From assembly GCF_027887165.1 (NCBI RefSeq), contig NC_077227.1, positions 64,862,607 to 64,926,606 of the forward strand: a stretch of DNA of 64,000 nt. Direction: 5' to 3'. The DNA comes from Monodelphis domestica. Taxonomy: Eukaryota; Chordata; Mammalia; Didelphimorphia; Didelphidae. A program made the translations under genes and the position numbers. Below the pieces are notes generated by a model that saw nothing but the letters and a program-made list of their open reading frames with translations, was not told where the DNA came from and ran no database searches. Shown one piece after another: positions 1 through 9,984 of the stretch. How positions within the stretch are numbered: position 1 is the stretch's first letter; every line of letters starts with the position of its first letter.

Positions 1-446
1 TCCCTGATACCTCCCCAATCCAAACTTGTTATTGAATTTTATCTTTATTTGAATATCACAAGCAGATAAGAGGACTAACATTTCAGGGGACATAGAGGGA
101 GCTGAACCTCAGGATAGCTGGTCAACTATAAACTGTCCTTATTGGACCCCTTCTGGGCAACTAAGTCTGAGGGGAGGCTTGCCCCTCAGGAGGATCTGTA
201 CTTACCTGCTCTGGGGTATCTGCAACATTAATCTATAAAGAAGATGTTCCCTCAGGCTATCATAAGTGGCCTATTTCTCAGGAAACCCATTTTTCCAAAA
301 AAATAGCCTCTCAGCAGGGGGCATCTCTCTCCTTTTACTTCCCTGACAGCCATATTCCCTCTCTCCCTTCAACTCCTCCTTTCCCTGCTACAAAACCTTC
401 CATATTCCCTATAAATCAATCCACCCATTTCTCCCAATAAATATTA
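1..446. other. Unassigned AT-rich sequence, possibly an old LTR end
   Basis: No coding signal. The stretch is pyrimidine-rich on its right half and ends with a polyadenylation-type AATAAA at about 438, directly before the L1 that follows. That layout resembles the end of an old LTR, but I see no matching termini and the left side is cut by the window edge, so the assignment is only a guess. Confidence 0.25.
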
Positions 447-1319
447 CACACCTCACACCTATCAGATTGGCCAATATGGCAGTAAAGGAAAGTTATAAAT
501 GTTGGAAGGATGTGGCAAAATTGGGATGTTAATGCATTGTTGGTGGACTTGTGAACTGATCCAACTATTCTGGAGGGCAATTTAGAACTATAACCAAAGG
601 GTTATAGAACAATGCATATCCTTTGATCTGGTAATACAACTACTAGATCTGTATCCCAAAGAGATCATAAAAAAGGGGAAAGGACCTACTTGTACAAAAA
701 TATTTATAGCAGCTCTTCTTGTGGTGGCAAAGAATTGGAAATTGAGGGGATGCCCATCACTTGAGAAGCGGTTGAACAAATTGTGGTGTTTGTTGTTGAT
801 GAAATACTATTGTGCTATAAGAAAGGATGAGAAGGATGATTTCAGAAAAAGCTGGAAAGTTCTACATGAACAGATGCAAAGCAAAATAAGTAAAACTGGG
901 AGAATATTGTGCACAGTAACAGAAATATTATGGGATGATCAACTGTGAAAGATTTAGCTGTTCTCAGCAGTACAACATCTGAGAAAATACTGAAGGATTT
1001 ATGACAGAGAATGCTGTCCCCTCCAGAGAAAGAACTGTTGGAATCAATGCAGATCAAAGCATACTATCTTCCACATTATTACAGTTTTATTTTGGAGTTT
1101 GGGTTTTATATGAGTAATATCTTTCAACAATGATCAATATAGAAGTATGTTTTACATAATAATACATGTATAATCCAGATCAAGTTATTTGCCATCTCTG
1201 AGATGGGGGAGGAAAAGCAGGGAAGGAGACAATATGGATCTTATAATTCCTGGAAATGTGCATGGAAAATTATTATTGCATGTAATTGGGAAAATAAAAT
1301 ATCTTTTAATAAAAAAAAA
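447..1319 (+). mobile_element. L1 LINE 3' end (end of ORF2 and 3' UTR)
   Basis: 5'-truncated L1. The left part matches the end of marsupial L1 ORF2 (region of 'cctatcagattggccaatat', and 'gtggcaaagaattggaaatt' at 724). The 3' UTR follows, with the 'cctccagagaaagaactg' block near 1020 and an A-rich tail at 1308-1319. The reading frame is broken, so this is a dead copy. No clear target duplication was seen. Confidence 0.9.
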
Positions 1320-1397
1320 TTTAGTAAAATAGTTGAGATTTAAGCTCTGTGCTAGTTAACATTCTTATCAGTGACTTGAATAAATGCATAGTGCTTT

Positions 1398-1633
1398 TTA
1401 GTTGTTCCTGTCATGTCTGATTCCTCCTTCCCCCATTTGGGATTTTCTTGGTAAAGTCACTGGAGTCCTTTGTGATTTCCTTTTCTAGTTCATTTTATAG
1501 ATGAGGAAACTGAGGCAGACAGGGTTAAGTGATTAGTAGAGGGTGACATAGCTAGTAAATAACTGAGGCTGGATTTGAACTCAGGACTTCCTGACTTCAG
1601 GCCCCCCAGCACTCTATCCACTGGACCCCCTAG
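1398..1633 (-). mobile_element. SINE1-type tRNA-derived SINE with RTE (Bov-B-like) tail
   Basis: Antisense copy. The left end is the tail (reverse of 'ccaaatggggtcac...'); the middle holds 'gatgaggaaactgaggcaga'; the right end is the tRNA-like head with 'cactctatccactgg'. This is a common marsupial SINE whose tail resembles the 3' end of Bov-B-type RTE LINEs. Confidence 0.85.
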
Positions 1634-2659
1634 ATGAGTCATAAAGGCATATACAATCTTTCATATCAAATTTGCAGATGATGCTAACCTCTAAAGTACA
1701 TACAGATTCCAAAAAAGAATGCCTAGCTAAAATATTGGAACTGATCTGAATAAGTTCAATCAATCAGCAATTGAACATTTATTAAAAAACTTCTCTAGAC
1801 CAGGCTAGGTATTAGATTAAATATGGGTAAATGGAAAGACCTTCAATTGGGTTTAAAAAACAAACAAACAAACACTTTCACAAGTGTAAAATGGGGAAAG
1901 CATGGTTAAACAGCAGTTTGAAAAAGATCTGGAGGTTTCAATGGAATGAACTGCAAGCTCAATATGTGTCAACAGTGACAGTCATTACCCCCCCCCCCCA
2001 AACTCATGAATTCTAGGGGTCTTATGTACAGGGGCAGAACTCTAAGGACTAAAGAAGTGTTGATGGTCCCCCTGTATTCTGCCTCACAAATATTCTAGAA
2101 TACTACAAGAATTGTTTATCCACATCCCCCCAAACTGCTCTGTCAATTTTAATTTGCTTCTTTGCCTTTCTAATTCGCCACTTACTTTGTCTTGTCTTGT
2201 CATCTACCTTCTTTTTCTTCTTGAGTTTGAGTCTCCTTTTATCTTCAGGTTCTATTCCCTAATCCTCTTTGATCTTCTTTAGTAGCTTTCTTATTTGTCT
2301 TTGATTTTGTTTACTTTAAAACTGGAAGTAGAATTCAGAAAAGGATGGGAGCCTGAAGATTGTTCTCCTTCAAGTTTTCTTTGGTATCTCCTAAAATTCT
2401 TTCCCCCAAATCTCTATTCTTCACTAGTCCCAACTCCTCTAAGTCACCTACAGTCTTTCCTTCTTTTTCAAGTCTTCACTTCTCCCATTGTTCTTAGGGA
2501 AGCACTATTCCTCAGCTATTATCATGAGCATGTACAAAACTAGAATCTTACCGTTGGAACGGACTTTAGAAATCATCAATACCAATCCCTATCAGAAACA
2601 TGACTCCCCTCTAGATTAGATTAGATCTAGGATTAGATCTCAGTCTGATATTTAAGACT
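1634..2659. other. Intergenic sequence without recognised gene
   Basis: A 14-base C run lies at 1987-2000. The block at 2040-2540 is pyrimidine-rich and matches nothing I recognise. A weak MIR-like fragment may lie at 2548-2600 ('ggaacggactttagaaatca'). The short open frames here have no features of a gene. Confidence 0.5.
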
Positions 2660-2905
2660 TTCTGTAATCTGGACTGGAAAGGGAATTAAAACCAGATTAT
2701 AGAAATCGTTAAATATCAGACTTCATAGCAGTTGGGTTTTATTCAGTAGGCAATGGATGGTTAGAGATGAGATCTGAGCAAGAAAGTACCATAATCAAAG
2801 TAGTATTTTGGGAACACCAATATGGTAGTAGTGTTTAGCATGAAATGACTATCAAAATCTAGTGTCAGGGAAACCAGTTAGAGGCTACTACAATAGTTCA
2901 GGTAA
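2660..2905 (-). mobile_element. L2 LINE fragment, antisense
   Basis: Reverse complement of the L2 3' region: the motif 'accagttagaggctactaca' at about 2874 corresponds to L2 'tagcctcctaattggt', and 'agatctgagcaagaaagt' corresponds to the 'cagatctgaccatgtcac' region. Strongly diverged, as usual for L2. Confidence 0.6.
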
Positions 2906-3440
2906 ACTTCAGTGGCTTCTTATTCACTTTAGGATCAAAAATAAAATCTACTCTTTGAGGATTTTATAGTTTTTTGTAACATCCCCACACTCCAACAGTC
3001 TTCATATGCCTTGAACCTTTCAAATCCTGTATCTTCAATCCACTGAAAATGACTGCTTGGCTGTTCCATAAACAAGACACTCCATCTTCTAACTCCCATC
3101 ATTTTCACTAGTTGTCCCTCATGCTTGGAATGTTCTTCCTCCTCATTTACACCATTGGGCTTCCCTGACTTCCTTCAAGTCTCAGCTAAAATCCTAACTT
3201 ATTTAAGAAACCTTTCACCATCTTCCTAACTCCTAACTTTCTAACTTCCTTCTGCTGAATATTCCCAATTTATCCTGTCTATTCTTTATTGAGATATAGT
3301 TGTTTGCATTGTTGTCTCTACCATTAGACCTTGATCTCCTTGAGACTGGGGACTATCTTTGCCTCTCTTTGTATCCTCCTCATTTGGCACAGTGTCTGGC
3401 ACATCAGTGTTTTCTGACAGATTAATAAGGGTGTGAATAA
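2906..3440 (+). mobile_element. L2 LINE 3' end
   Basis: Runs from 'cttcagtggcttcttattca' through 'acaagacactccatcttcta' and 'tcccaatttatcctgtctat' to the L2 terminal block 'ggcacagtgtctggcacat'. This is the typical order of the mammalian L2 3' region. It abuts the antisense L2 fragment on its left. Confidence 0.85.
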
Positions 3441-3826
3441 TGGTGGTAATTGGATTAGAGAGGATAGAACATACATAAAAGATATAAAAATATATTTATA
3501 GAACTGATATGGCTCTGATCCTACAAATACTGAGTGAGATTTTAATCAGAAACTGTGGTCAGAAAGACAGAATAAACTCTAAGATGCATGTTTAATCAAA
3601 TTTGTAAGGAACTTCCCGATTTATTACCAGGTAACAATCCCGTTTTAAATTTTTTATATTCTGATAACAGCTAGCAAAAAACTCAACACATAATGGGATT
3701 CAAAGAATTACTATCAAGTGAATGGACATGCAGTACACATTATATGATAGAGTACTATCTGAGATGGGGGAGGAAAAGGAGGGAAGGAGACAATATGGAT
3801 CGTTGTTTAAAGTGGGGAATGGTCTT
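3441..3826. other. Intergenic sequence with a short L1 3' UTR piece
   Basis: Mostly AT-rich and unassigned. At 3757-3800 there is a stretch nearly identical to 1197-1239 ('ctgagatgggggaggaaaa'), which belongs to the L1 3' UTR. The 65-residue frame crossing it is chance. Confidence 0.45.
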
Positions 3827-3915
3827 AACCCAACTTTATGAAGTAGGGTCTGGGAATTTTAAGGTTCACAATCCTAACCTTATGAAGTAAGGTCTGAGAA
3901 TTTTTAAGGTTCACA
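3827..3915 (+). repeat. Tandem duplication, two units of 44-45 bases
   Basis: Unit 1 (3827-3870) and unit 2 (3871-3915) share 'cttatgaagta', 'ggtctg' and 'aaggttcaca' with few differences. The pair lies just upstream of L1 ORF1, so it may be part of that element's 5' UTR, which carries tandem units in some L1 families. Confidence 0.7.
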
Positions 3916-4084
3916 TGGCAGAGCACTGTGTATGATGCCTGCATATGTGGGCTGAATGCAGAGTGTGTCTCATCTCCTCCTTATTCCAACCGTATCATCA
4001 TACCTGGGCAGAGAGACTCTGGGTCCTCAGAGAGGCCACTGGTCAGACTCTATAGAGCAAGAATATAGTTCATAAGTAGGGTGA

Positions 4085-6655
4085 AAGAAGGAAAAAATAT
4101 GATTAAACAACAGAAGAAGAAAAAAGGAATTATGATGGACAACTTCTATTCAGGTAATCAACAAAGAACAAATGGACCAGAGGAGGACCAAAGTACAGCA
4201 AACAAAACTTCAGAAACTACAGTGAATTGAACTCAGGCTCTGGAAGAGTTCAAAATAGAATTCAAAAAACAAATAAGAGAGGTTGGATAAAATTGGGAAA
4301 AGAACTTAAAAAGCAAAATAGGTCATCTGGAAACAGGCACATGGACTAAAATAAGAAAATAGTGTCTTAAAAGTCAGAATTAACCAGCTCGCAAATGAAG
4401 CAAAGAAAGTAAAAGATAAAAACAATAACTTACAAATAAAAATAGACCAAAAGTAAAAGGAGGATCAAAAAGTCAGGGATGAAACTCAGTCTTTAAAAAT
4501 TAGAACTGAACAATTAGAAGTGAGTGATTTCACAAGCAACAAGAATCTGCAAAACAAAATAAAAAGAATGAAAAATTGAGGAAAATATGAAATACTTCTT
4601 TGATAAAACAACTGACCTCCAAAATAGATCTAGGAGAGACAATTTAAGAATTATTGGACTACCTGAACATCATGACAAAAGAAAAAGCCTAGACATCATT
4701 CTACAAGAAATTTTCCAGGAAAACTGCCCTGATATTCTTGAATAAGAGGGTAAAATAGAGATTGAAAGAATCCATAGATCACCTCCTGCATTAAATCCCC
4801 AAATGACAATGCCCAGGAATGTTATAGCCAAGCTCAAGAACTTCCAAATCAAGGAGAAGATACTACAATCTGCTAGAAACAATTCAGATACCATGGAGCC
4901 ACAGTCAGAATTACACAGGAACTAGTATAATAAAATAGTCTTCTTACAGATAAAATACCAGGGGTGAAAGGGGGAGAGAGGCACAGATGGGCAACTCAAG
5001 ATTTTGGTACTTGAGGTTACTGAGAACCTTCTCCCCTAAAAACCCTTACTCCCTTCAGGGTTCCCTCACCCTTACAAAGATATCTGACTGTGTTTTATTA
5101 ATTATAGATGAATTTAATAACAAATTTAAACTGGAAAGGAATCAGGGTCAAGGGAATAGGGATTTGCCCTATACTTTGTCATAGATTGGGTTTGAGTCTC
5201 TCTCAGCTTTTGAGCTGAGGCCAGGCCTCACAGGCTTATGTAGGGTTTCTTTTGTTCCTGTCTATGCTAATTTATGCTAGCTTTCGTAAGTTCAAAGTCC
5301 TTAGCAGTAGACAGAAAGAGGAAAAAGAGAATCTAACCTTAAGAGCTGGTTGGACCTGTCTCTTTGGGCTGACTCCCCTAAAGACCAGCCTTATGATTCA
5401 AACTGCTACCCTTTAATCATTTTGTTAGATGACATGATCTACAGGAAAGCAGGTAGAGCACACAGTTGGGAAAAATCCAGGAATAGAGGTACTTCTATCC
5501 AGACAGGGAGAGAGCACTCCTTCCACTACCAGTATCCACACTGAAGGACAAGAAGGCATGGGATATGATATTTTGGAAAGCAAGGGAATGGGTCTACAAC
5601 CAAGAATCAATTACCCAGCAAAATAGACTATATTCGGGTAGGGAAAAGTATGGTCATTTAATAAAATGGAAGATTTCCAAGAATTCCTGAAGAAAAGACT
5701 GGACTTATACAGAAAATTTGATGCACAAATACAGAACTCAAGAAAATCACAAAAAGGTAATTAAGAAATTTTAAAAAAATTAAGGGACCCAATAAGATCA
5801 AATGACTTGCACTCCTATATGAAAAGATGATATCAGTAACTCTTAAAAATTGTTATGATCCTCACAGTAGCTAGAAGAAGTATACTTAGAGTGGTTCAGT
5901 TATAAACTGCATATGATGATATGTCAAAAAACAACTAGGAGCAAAAAATAAGAACATAATACTAAGAGAAATGGGAAAAGAGGTAAAATGGGGCAAAATA
6001 TTTTTCATAAAGAAGCACATGGGGTGGGGGGTAGGGAGAGAAGACCAATAAAATGGAAGGGAGTAAGAGGTTGGTGACAAGTAATACTTAAATCTTATGC
6101 TCTTTGGAATTGGCTCAGAGAGGGAATAACAGTCAGATCCATTAGAACAGAGAATTGTGTCATGCTCTATAGAGAAGTAGAAGGGTAATAAATGGGCAGG
6201 GGAAAGGGGAGCAATACAAGGGAAGGAGAGGGGGTTCTTTAAAAGCACTATAGTAAGAGGGGAAAATAATAAGAGAGGGTGAGGGAAGGGAAGTAACATT
6301 AGGGAGGGGAAAGGAGAGAAACTGACTAAAAGCAAAAAGCTAGAAGGGAGAGTAAGAGAGATAAGAGAAAAGGTAGGATTAAAGGAGGAAGTCAAAATGG
6401 AGGGAAATACAAAGACAGTAATCATAACTGTGAATGTGAATGGGATTAACTCACCCATAAAAAGGAAGCAAGTAGCAGAATGTATTAAAAACCAGAATCC
6501 TACCATATGTCATCTACAAGAAACACACTTGTAATACACAGTGTAAAGATAAGAGGGTGGAACAGAACTTAATGGGCTGCAACTGAGACAAAGAAGGCAG
6601 GAGTAGCAATTATGATTTCAGACAAAGTTAAAGTAAAAAAGAGAGACTGGTCTCG
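4085..6655 (+). mobile_element. L1 LINE, 5' portion: ORF1, spacer and start of ORF2, interrupted by an insertion
   Basis: ORF1-like sequence starts near 4098 with a lysine-rich segment followed by 'FYSGNQQRTNGPEEDQSTAN'. The RRM-type core is visible near 4625 as 'RRDNLRIIGLPEHHDK'. The C-terminal part resumes near 5525 with 'INYPAK' at about 5608. A purine-rich spacer follows. The ORF2 endonuclease start is readable near 6421 ('TVNVNGINSPIKRKQVAECI', then 'CHLQETHL'). Both ORFs contain stops and frame changes, for example TAA in ORF1 at 4743, and ORF2 is lost after about 6650. The 5' UTR may reach left to about 3905. Confidence 0.85.
4921..5525. mobile_element. Insertion of about 600 bases within L1 ORF1, LTR-like but unassigned
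   Basis: L1 ORF1 sequence stops after 'acacagga' near 4921 and resumes near 5525 with 'accagtatccacactgaagg'. The inserted sequence has no long frame. Read on the minus strand it contains an AATAAA-type signal (near 5095-5105 on the plus strand), which suits a solo LTR, but I could not find matching TG...CA ends or a clear target duplication. A DNA element or a recombined segment remains possible. Confidence 0.45.
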
Positions 6656-6769
6656 CCCTCAGTAATGCTATAAAAGGAATAAACTATCTCAAAATGGGTC
6701 ATGTGGAGAAAAGACTGAGCCTATGGATTCAAGCTTATTACATTAATTTTCATTTTTAAGAGAGAAGGT

Positions 6770-6985
6770 GGAATTATCTAGACCTGTGATTAAATTGGTG
6801 TGGAAATTTCTTTCATGATGTAGATTGGCACCTCTTTTGTAATTTTGTCTTTAATGAGTTGCCTTGGGATACTTAGAAGATAAGTTACCCGTGATCACAA
6901 AACCTCTCTGTATCAGAAGCAAGATTTGAACACAGGTCCTCTTTACTCCAAGTCCAATAGTCTACTAGGATATCCTACCTGGTGT
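6770..6985 (+). mobile_element. THER/MIR CORE-SINE
   Basis: Order of blocks: 'ttaaattggtgtggaaattt', 'cacctcttttgtaa', 'gagttgccttgggatactta', 'gtgatcacaaaacctc', 'gatttgaacacaggtcct'. This matches the Therian-1 type CORE-SINE, strongly diverged. Confidence 0.7.
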
Positions 6986-7298
6986 CAAATCATGTCCTGC
7001 AAACTCAACTACATGCAATAAAAGCTCAGTGTAATATGATACTTAACAATAAAGGCTCAATGTTAGTTCCATCTTATGGCAGTAATGTAAAGACATTGCA
7101 CTGTAGTTCATTTAATTGTCCTAAACATTTCTTTCATACTTCAAGGCAAGATGTATAGTTCCGAGAATCATTGATCTTTGGATAGGAAAAAGTCATAATA
7201 ACTAATCAGGCATAACTCATGTTTCAAGGCAGAACCAGCCTAGAAGGACTATTTAATAACATTTAGAGTTGGAAAGAGACTTTGGATATCATCTAGAC

Positions 7299-7500
7299 CA
7301 GGGGTTCTTAAGCTGTTTTTTGTCATAGACTCCTTTGAAGCAGTCTGGTAAGCCTATGGGCTTCTTAAAATAATAATGCTTAAAATAAAACATACAGAAT
7401 TATAAGCAAAGCCAATTATACTGAAATAGTTATTAAAAATTTTTAAAACAAGTCCACAGACACCATGAATCCTTAGATGAAGAATCTCACAGGACCCTGA
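7299..7500 (-). mobile_element. Nonautonomous hAT-like DNA transposon, copy 1
   Basis: Starts with 'caggggttcttaag' at 7299. The body aligns in reverse complement with the copy at 50413. It has an AT-rich centre with 'ataattggctttgcttata' on the minus strand. About 200 bases, with no coding capacity. A MIR-like 'tagagttggaaagagacttt' lies just left, so it may sit inside a MIR. Confidence 0.6.
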
Positions 7501-8484
7501 CATCTCAAGATCCAGATCTAAAAGAAGAACTATTTATATGACAGATCAGCTACATATGTATAATCTTGTAACACAAAGCCTCCCCAAACTCCAGATTCAC
7601 ACAGATAGGTCTGTTCTTCAAAGTTGACCAAAAGGACTCATTGTTGACTCATTCTATTCCTACCTGAAGTTTTGCTCAGGAGATATTTTTAAATATCATT
7701 TTTGTGTGGTTTTTATCTAAGTTTACCCAAATGTCCATAACAGGATCTCATTCAAGCACTCAAGTTAACAAATGCATATTGGGTAAAGGACAGTCTCAGT
7801 CTCCATAGAAAGTTACAGAAGGCACAAAAGACTAAAAAAAAAAAAGGTACTTAAAGAGATTCATAGAATATATAAATCCTCAGGGTAGTTCCCTTCAAAA
7901 AGTAAGTAAACTTGTATTTGCCAGCAGGGCAATACTCTAACATTCTAGTGAAATATCTCCTGTACTCTCCACCAAAAAGTCAAACATAGTGTCAATATGT
8001 GGTTTGGACTCCTAAAAGCAAGCACACTGGGAGACTGCTGCTATTCCCACTGGACCTGATCAAAACCCATTCATATGTATTAAACAAACTTTTGAACTGA
8101 TCTAAGAATTTAACCACCATTTATAAAGTTGTCCCAGTGGGAAAATGTGTTCCAAGTTCCAAATAACTACTTTTGGAACATAATCTAATCTTAAGTTAAA
8201 GACTGTCTCTGCTTGGAAAATAGTATATACAATTAGCCAAGATGAAAAGAAGTACAAACACTTATCACAATTAGGTCACTCATTCACTTTTTTTTCCCTT
8301 GTTATCACTTTTCAACACTATTTTGGTTTCTTAATCAGAGATGAGAAGAATGCTTCTTTCACATTACTCTTTATCTCTCAATTTGGAGACCAAACTTTTC
8401 AGGGAATACTTGAAGTTCTAGTACTCTTGACCAAATTTGCTTCAAAAATCCTTGTCCACACTCTAGGCTTTCCTTTTTCATGGC
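7501..8484. other. Intergenic sequence, nothing recognised
   Basis: AT-rich, with an A run at 7835-7845. I see no gene, no repeat head and no splice-flanked exon. It could be an old repeat too diverged to read by eye. Confidence 0.5.
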
Positions 8485-8829
8485 TGTTGTTCAATCTGGT
8501 TGAGCTCTTCATAACCCCATTTGGGGTTTTCTTGGCAATGATACTGGAATGGTTTTCCATTTCTTTCTTCAGTTCATTTGACAGATGAGGAAACTGAGGC
8601 AAGGAGGGTTTTATAAATAAATAAAATTAATTATTTATTGTTGTATATTATATATAATGTTATATATTACACATAATTTATATATATATACATATATACA
8701 TATATATAAATAAAGTTAAATAAAGACCTGCCTAAGATTATACAACTAGTAAATGTGTCTGAGGCTGGATTTGAACTCAGGTCTTCCTGACCCCTGGCCT
8801 GATGCTCTATTCACTATGCCATCTGGCTG
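8485..8829 (-). mobile_element. SINE1-type SINE, antisense, with internal AT-rich expansion
   Basis: Tail at the left ('gttgttcaatctggttgagc', 'ccccatttggggttttcttg'), 'gatgaggaaactgaggcaag' at about 8584, then roughly 110 bases of (TA)-rich sequence at 8608-8718. The body resumes with 'aagattatacaactagtaa' and ends with the tRNA-like head near 8829. Confidence 0.8.
8608..8718. repeat. AT-rich simple repeat inside the SINE
   Basis: Alternating TA and TATATACA tracts replace the middle of the SINE. It is a local expansion within the antisense SINE1 copy. Confidence 0.85.
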
Positions 8830-8900
8830 ACTTTACTTTGTTATATTCTTTATAATAATCTTTGTTATTCTCTATATTGAAAGAAATTGGAATACTTTTA

Positions 8901-9368
8901 TTTTTTTATTTTTTTGAATAAACATTTTTATTTGGTCAATTTCAAACATTATATTCATTGGATACAAAAATCATTTTCTTTTCCTCCCTCCCCTTCCGCC
9001 CCTCCCCCCCATAGCCAATGCGCAATTCCACCGGGTATTACATGTGTCTTTGATCCGAACCCATTTCCATGTTGTTGGTATTTGCACTAGGATGTTCATT
9101 CAGAGTCCACATCCCCAATCATATCCCCTCAGCCCCTGTAGTCAAGCAGTTGCCTTTCCTCGGTGTTTTTACTCCCACAGTCTGTCCTCTGCTTGTGGAT
9201 AGTGTTCTTTCTCATAGATCCCTGCAGATTGCTCAGGATCACTGCATTGCCACTAATGGAGAAGTTCATTATGTTCAATTGTACCACAGTGTATCAGTCT
9301 CTGTGTACAATGTTTTCCTGGTTGGGCTCCTTTCACTCTGCATCACTTCCTGGAGGTCGTTCCAGTCC
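8901..9368 (-). mobile_element. 5'-truncated L1, antisense, with perfect 17-base target duplication
   Basis: The minus strand reads from L1 'ggaacgacctccaggaagtg' near the right edge to 'gaccaaataaaaatg' and an A-rich tail (T-rich at 8901-8915 on the plus strand). It is flanked by AAATTGGAATACTTTTA at 8884-8900 and again at 9369-9385. The perfect duplication and well-preserved sequence point to a younger insertion than its neighbours. The 100-residue plus-strand frames here are antisense shadows. Confidence 0.93.
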
Positions 9369-9385
9369 AAATTGGAATACTTTTA

Positions 9386-9984
9386 ATATAACCAAAAAGC
9401 ATTCTGCTAAGGTGTGTAATGCTTGCCCCTCTCTAGCCTTAGTTTCATTATTTTTTAAATAAATTTTTAGTGTAAGACCTTTTTCTAAGGTCTTTTCCAC
9501 CACCAAGTTTCCATCATTCTATGTTGCCTTTCTTACAGCTGTAGTCAGCATGAAGAATTCTTGTATCCTTAAAACAAAAGCCAATTTTTTCACAGCTTCT
9601 TTACTAATTCTAACTAAGCTTCTCCATCCTTTCTCATGGTATGACCTAAATTCTCATTCAATTATTTCCATAGCATTCATCACACAGGGTCAGACATATT
9701 TGCTCTCTTAAAGGGAGAGAACTAAGTTTAGTAGAATATACCTTTAAAAATTCATTTAAAGTAAGGTTTAACCAGGTTGGTCTTCTAAAAGTAAATTTGC
9801 TCTGTTCCTGGGGTCATGCAAGAAACTTTTTCAACACAGGAGAAGCTGTTGGAATTTGTGCTCTATATCTTAAAAACCAAAGGTCACCCCCATGGTCACA
9901 AGGCATTGGAGAACTTTGTAGAGTCTCTTTTCTAAGGGCCTTTGGAGTTAATCCTAGATAGGAACATCACAGGTAGATTGGCCA
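9386..9984. other. Intergenic sequence, nothing recognised
   Basis: Moderately AT-rich. No repeat block or coding signal that I can defend. Confidence 0.4.

Noticed and set aside
2660-3440. L2 with a 5' inversion by twin priming
   Set aside because: The antisense and sense parts appear to cover overlapping portions of L2, which twin priming would not give. Two separate fragments in opposite orientation explain it better.
5886-6506. Open frame of 206 residues on the minus strand, the longest in the window
   Set aside because: It is antisense to the purine-rich L1 spacer between ORF1 and ORF2. Its low-complexity composition (S, F, L, P) is explained by that strand bias.
9069-9462. Plus-strand frames of 99 and 105 residues
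   Set aside because: Antisense shadows of the L1 3' end inserted at 8901-9368.
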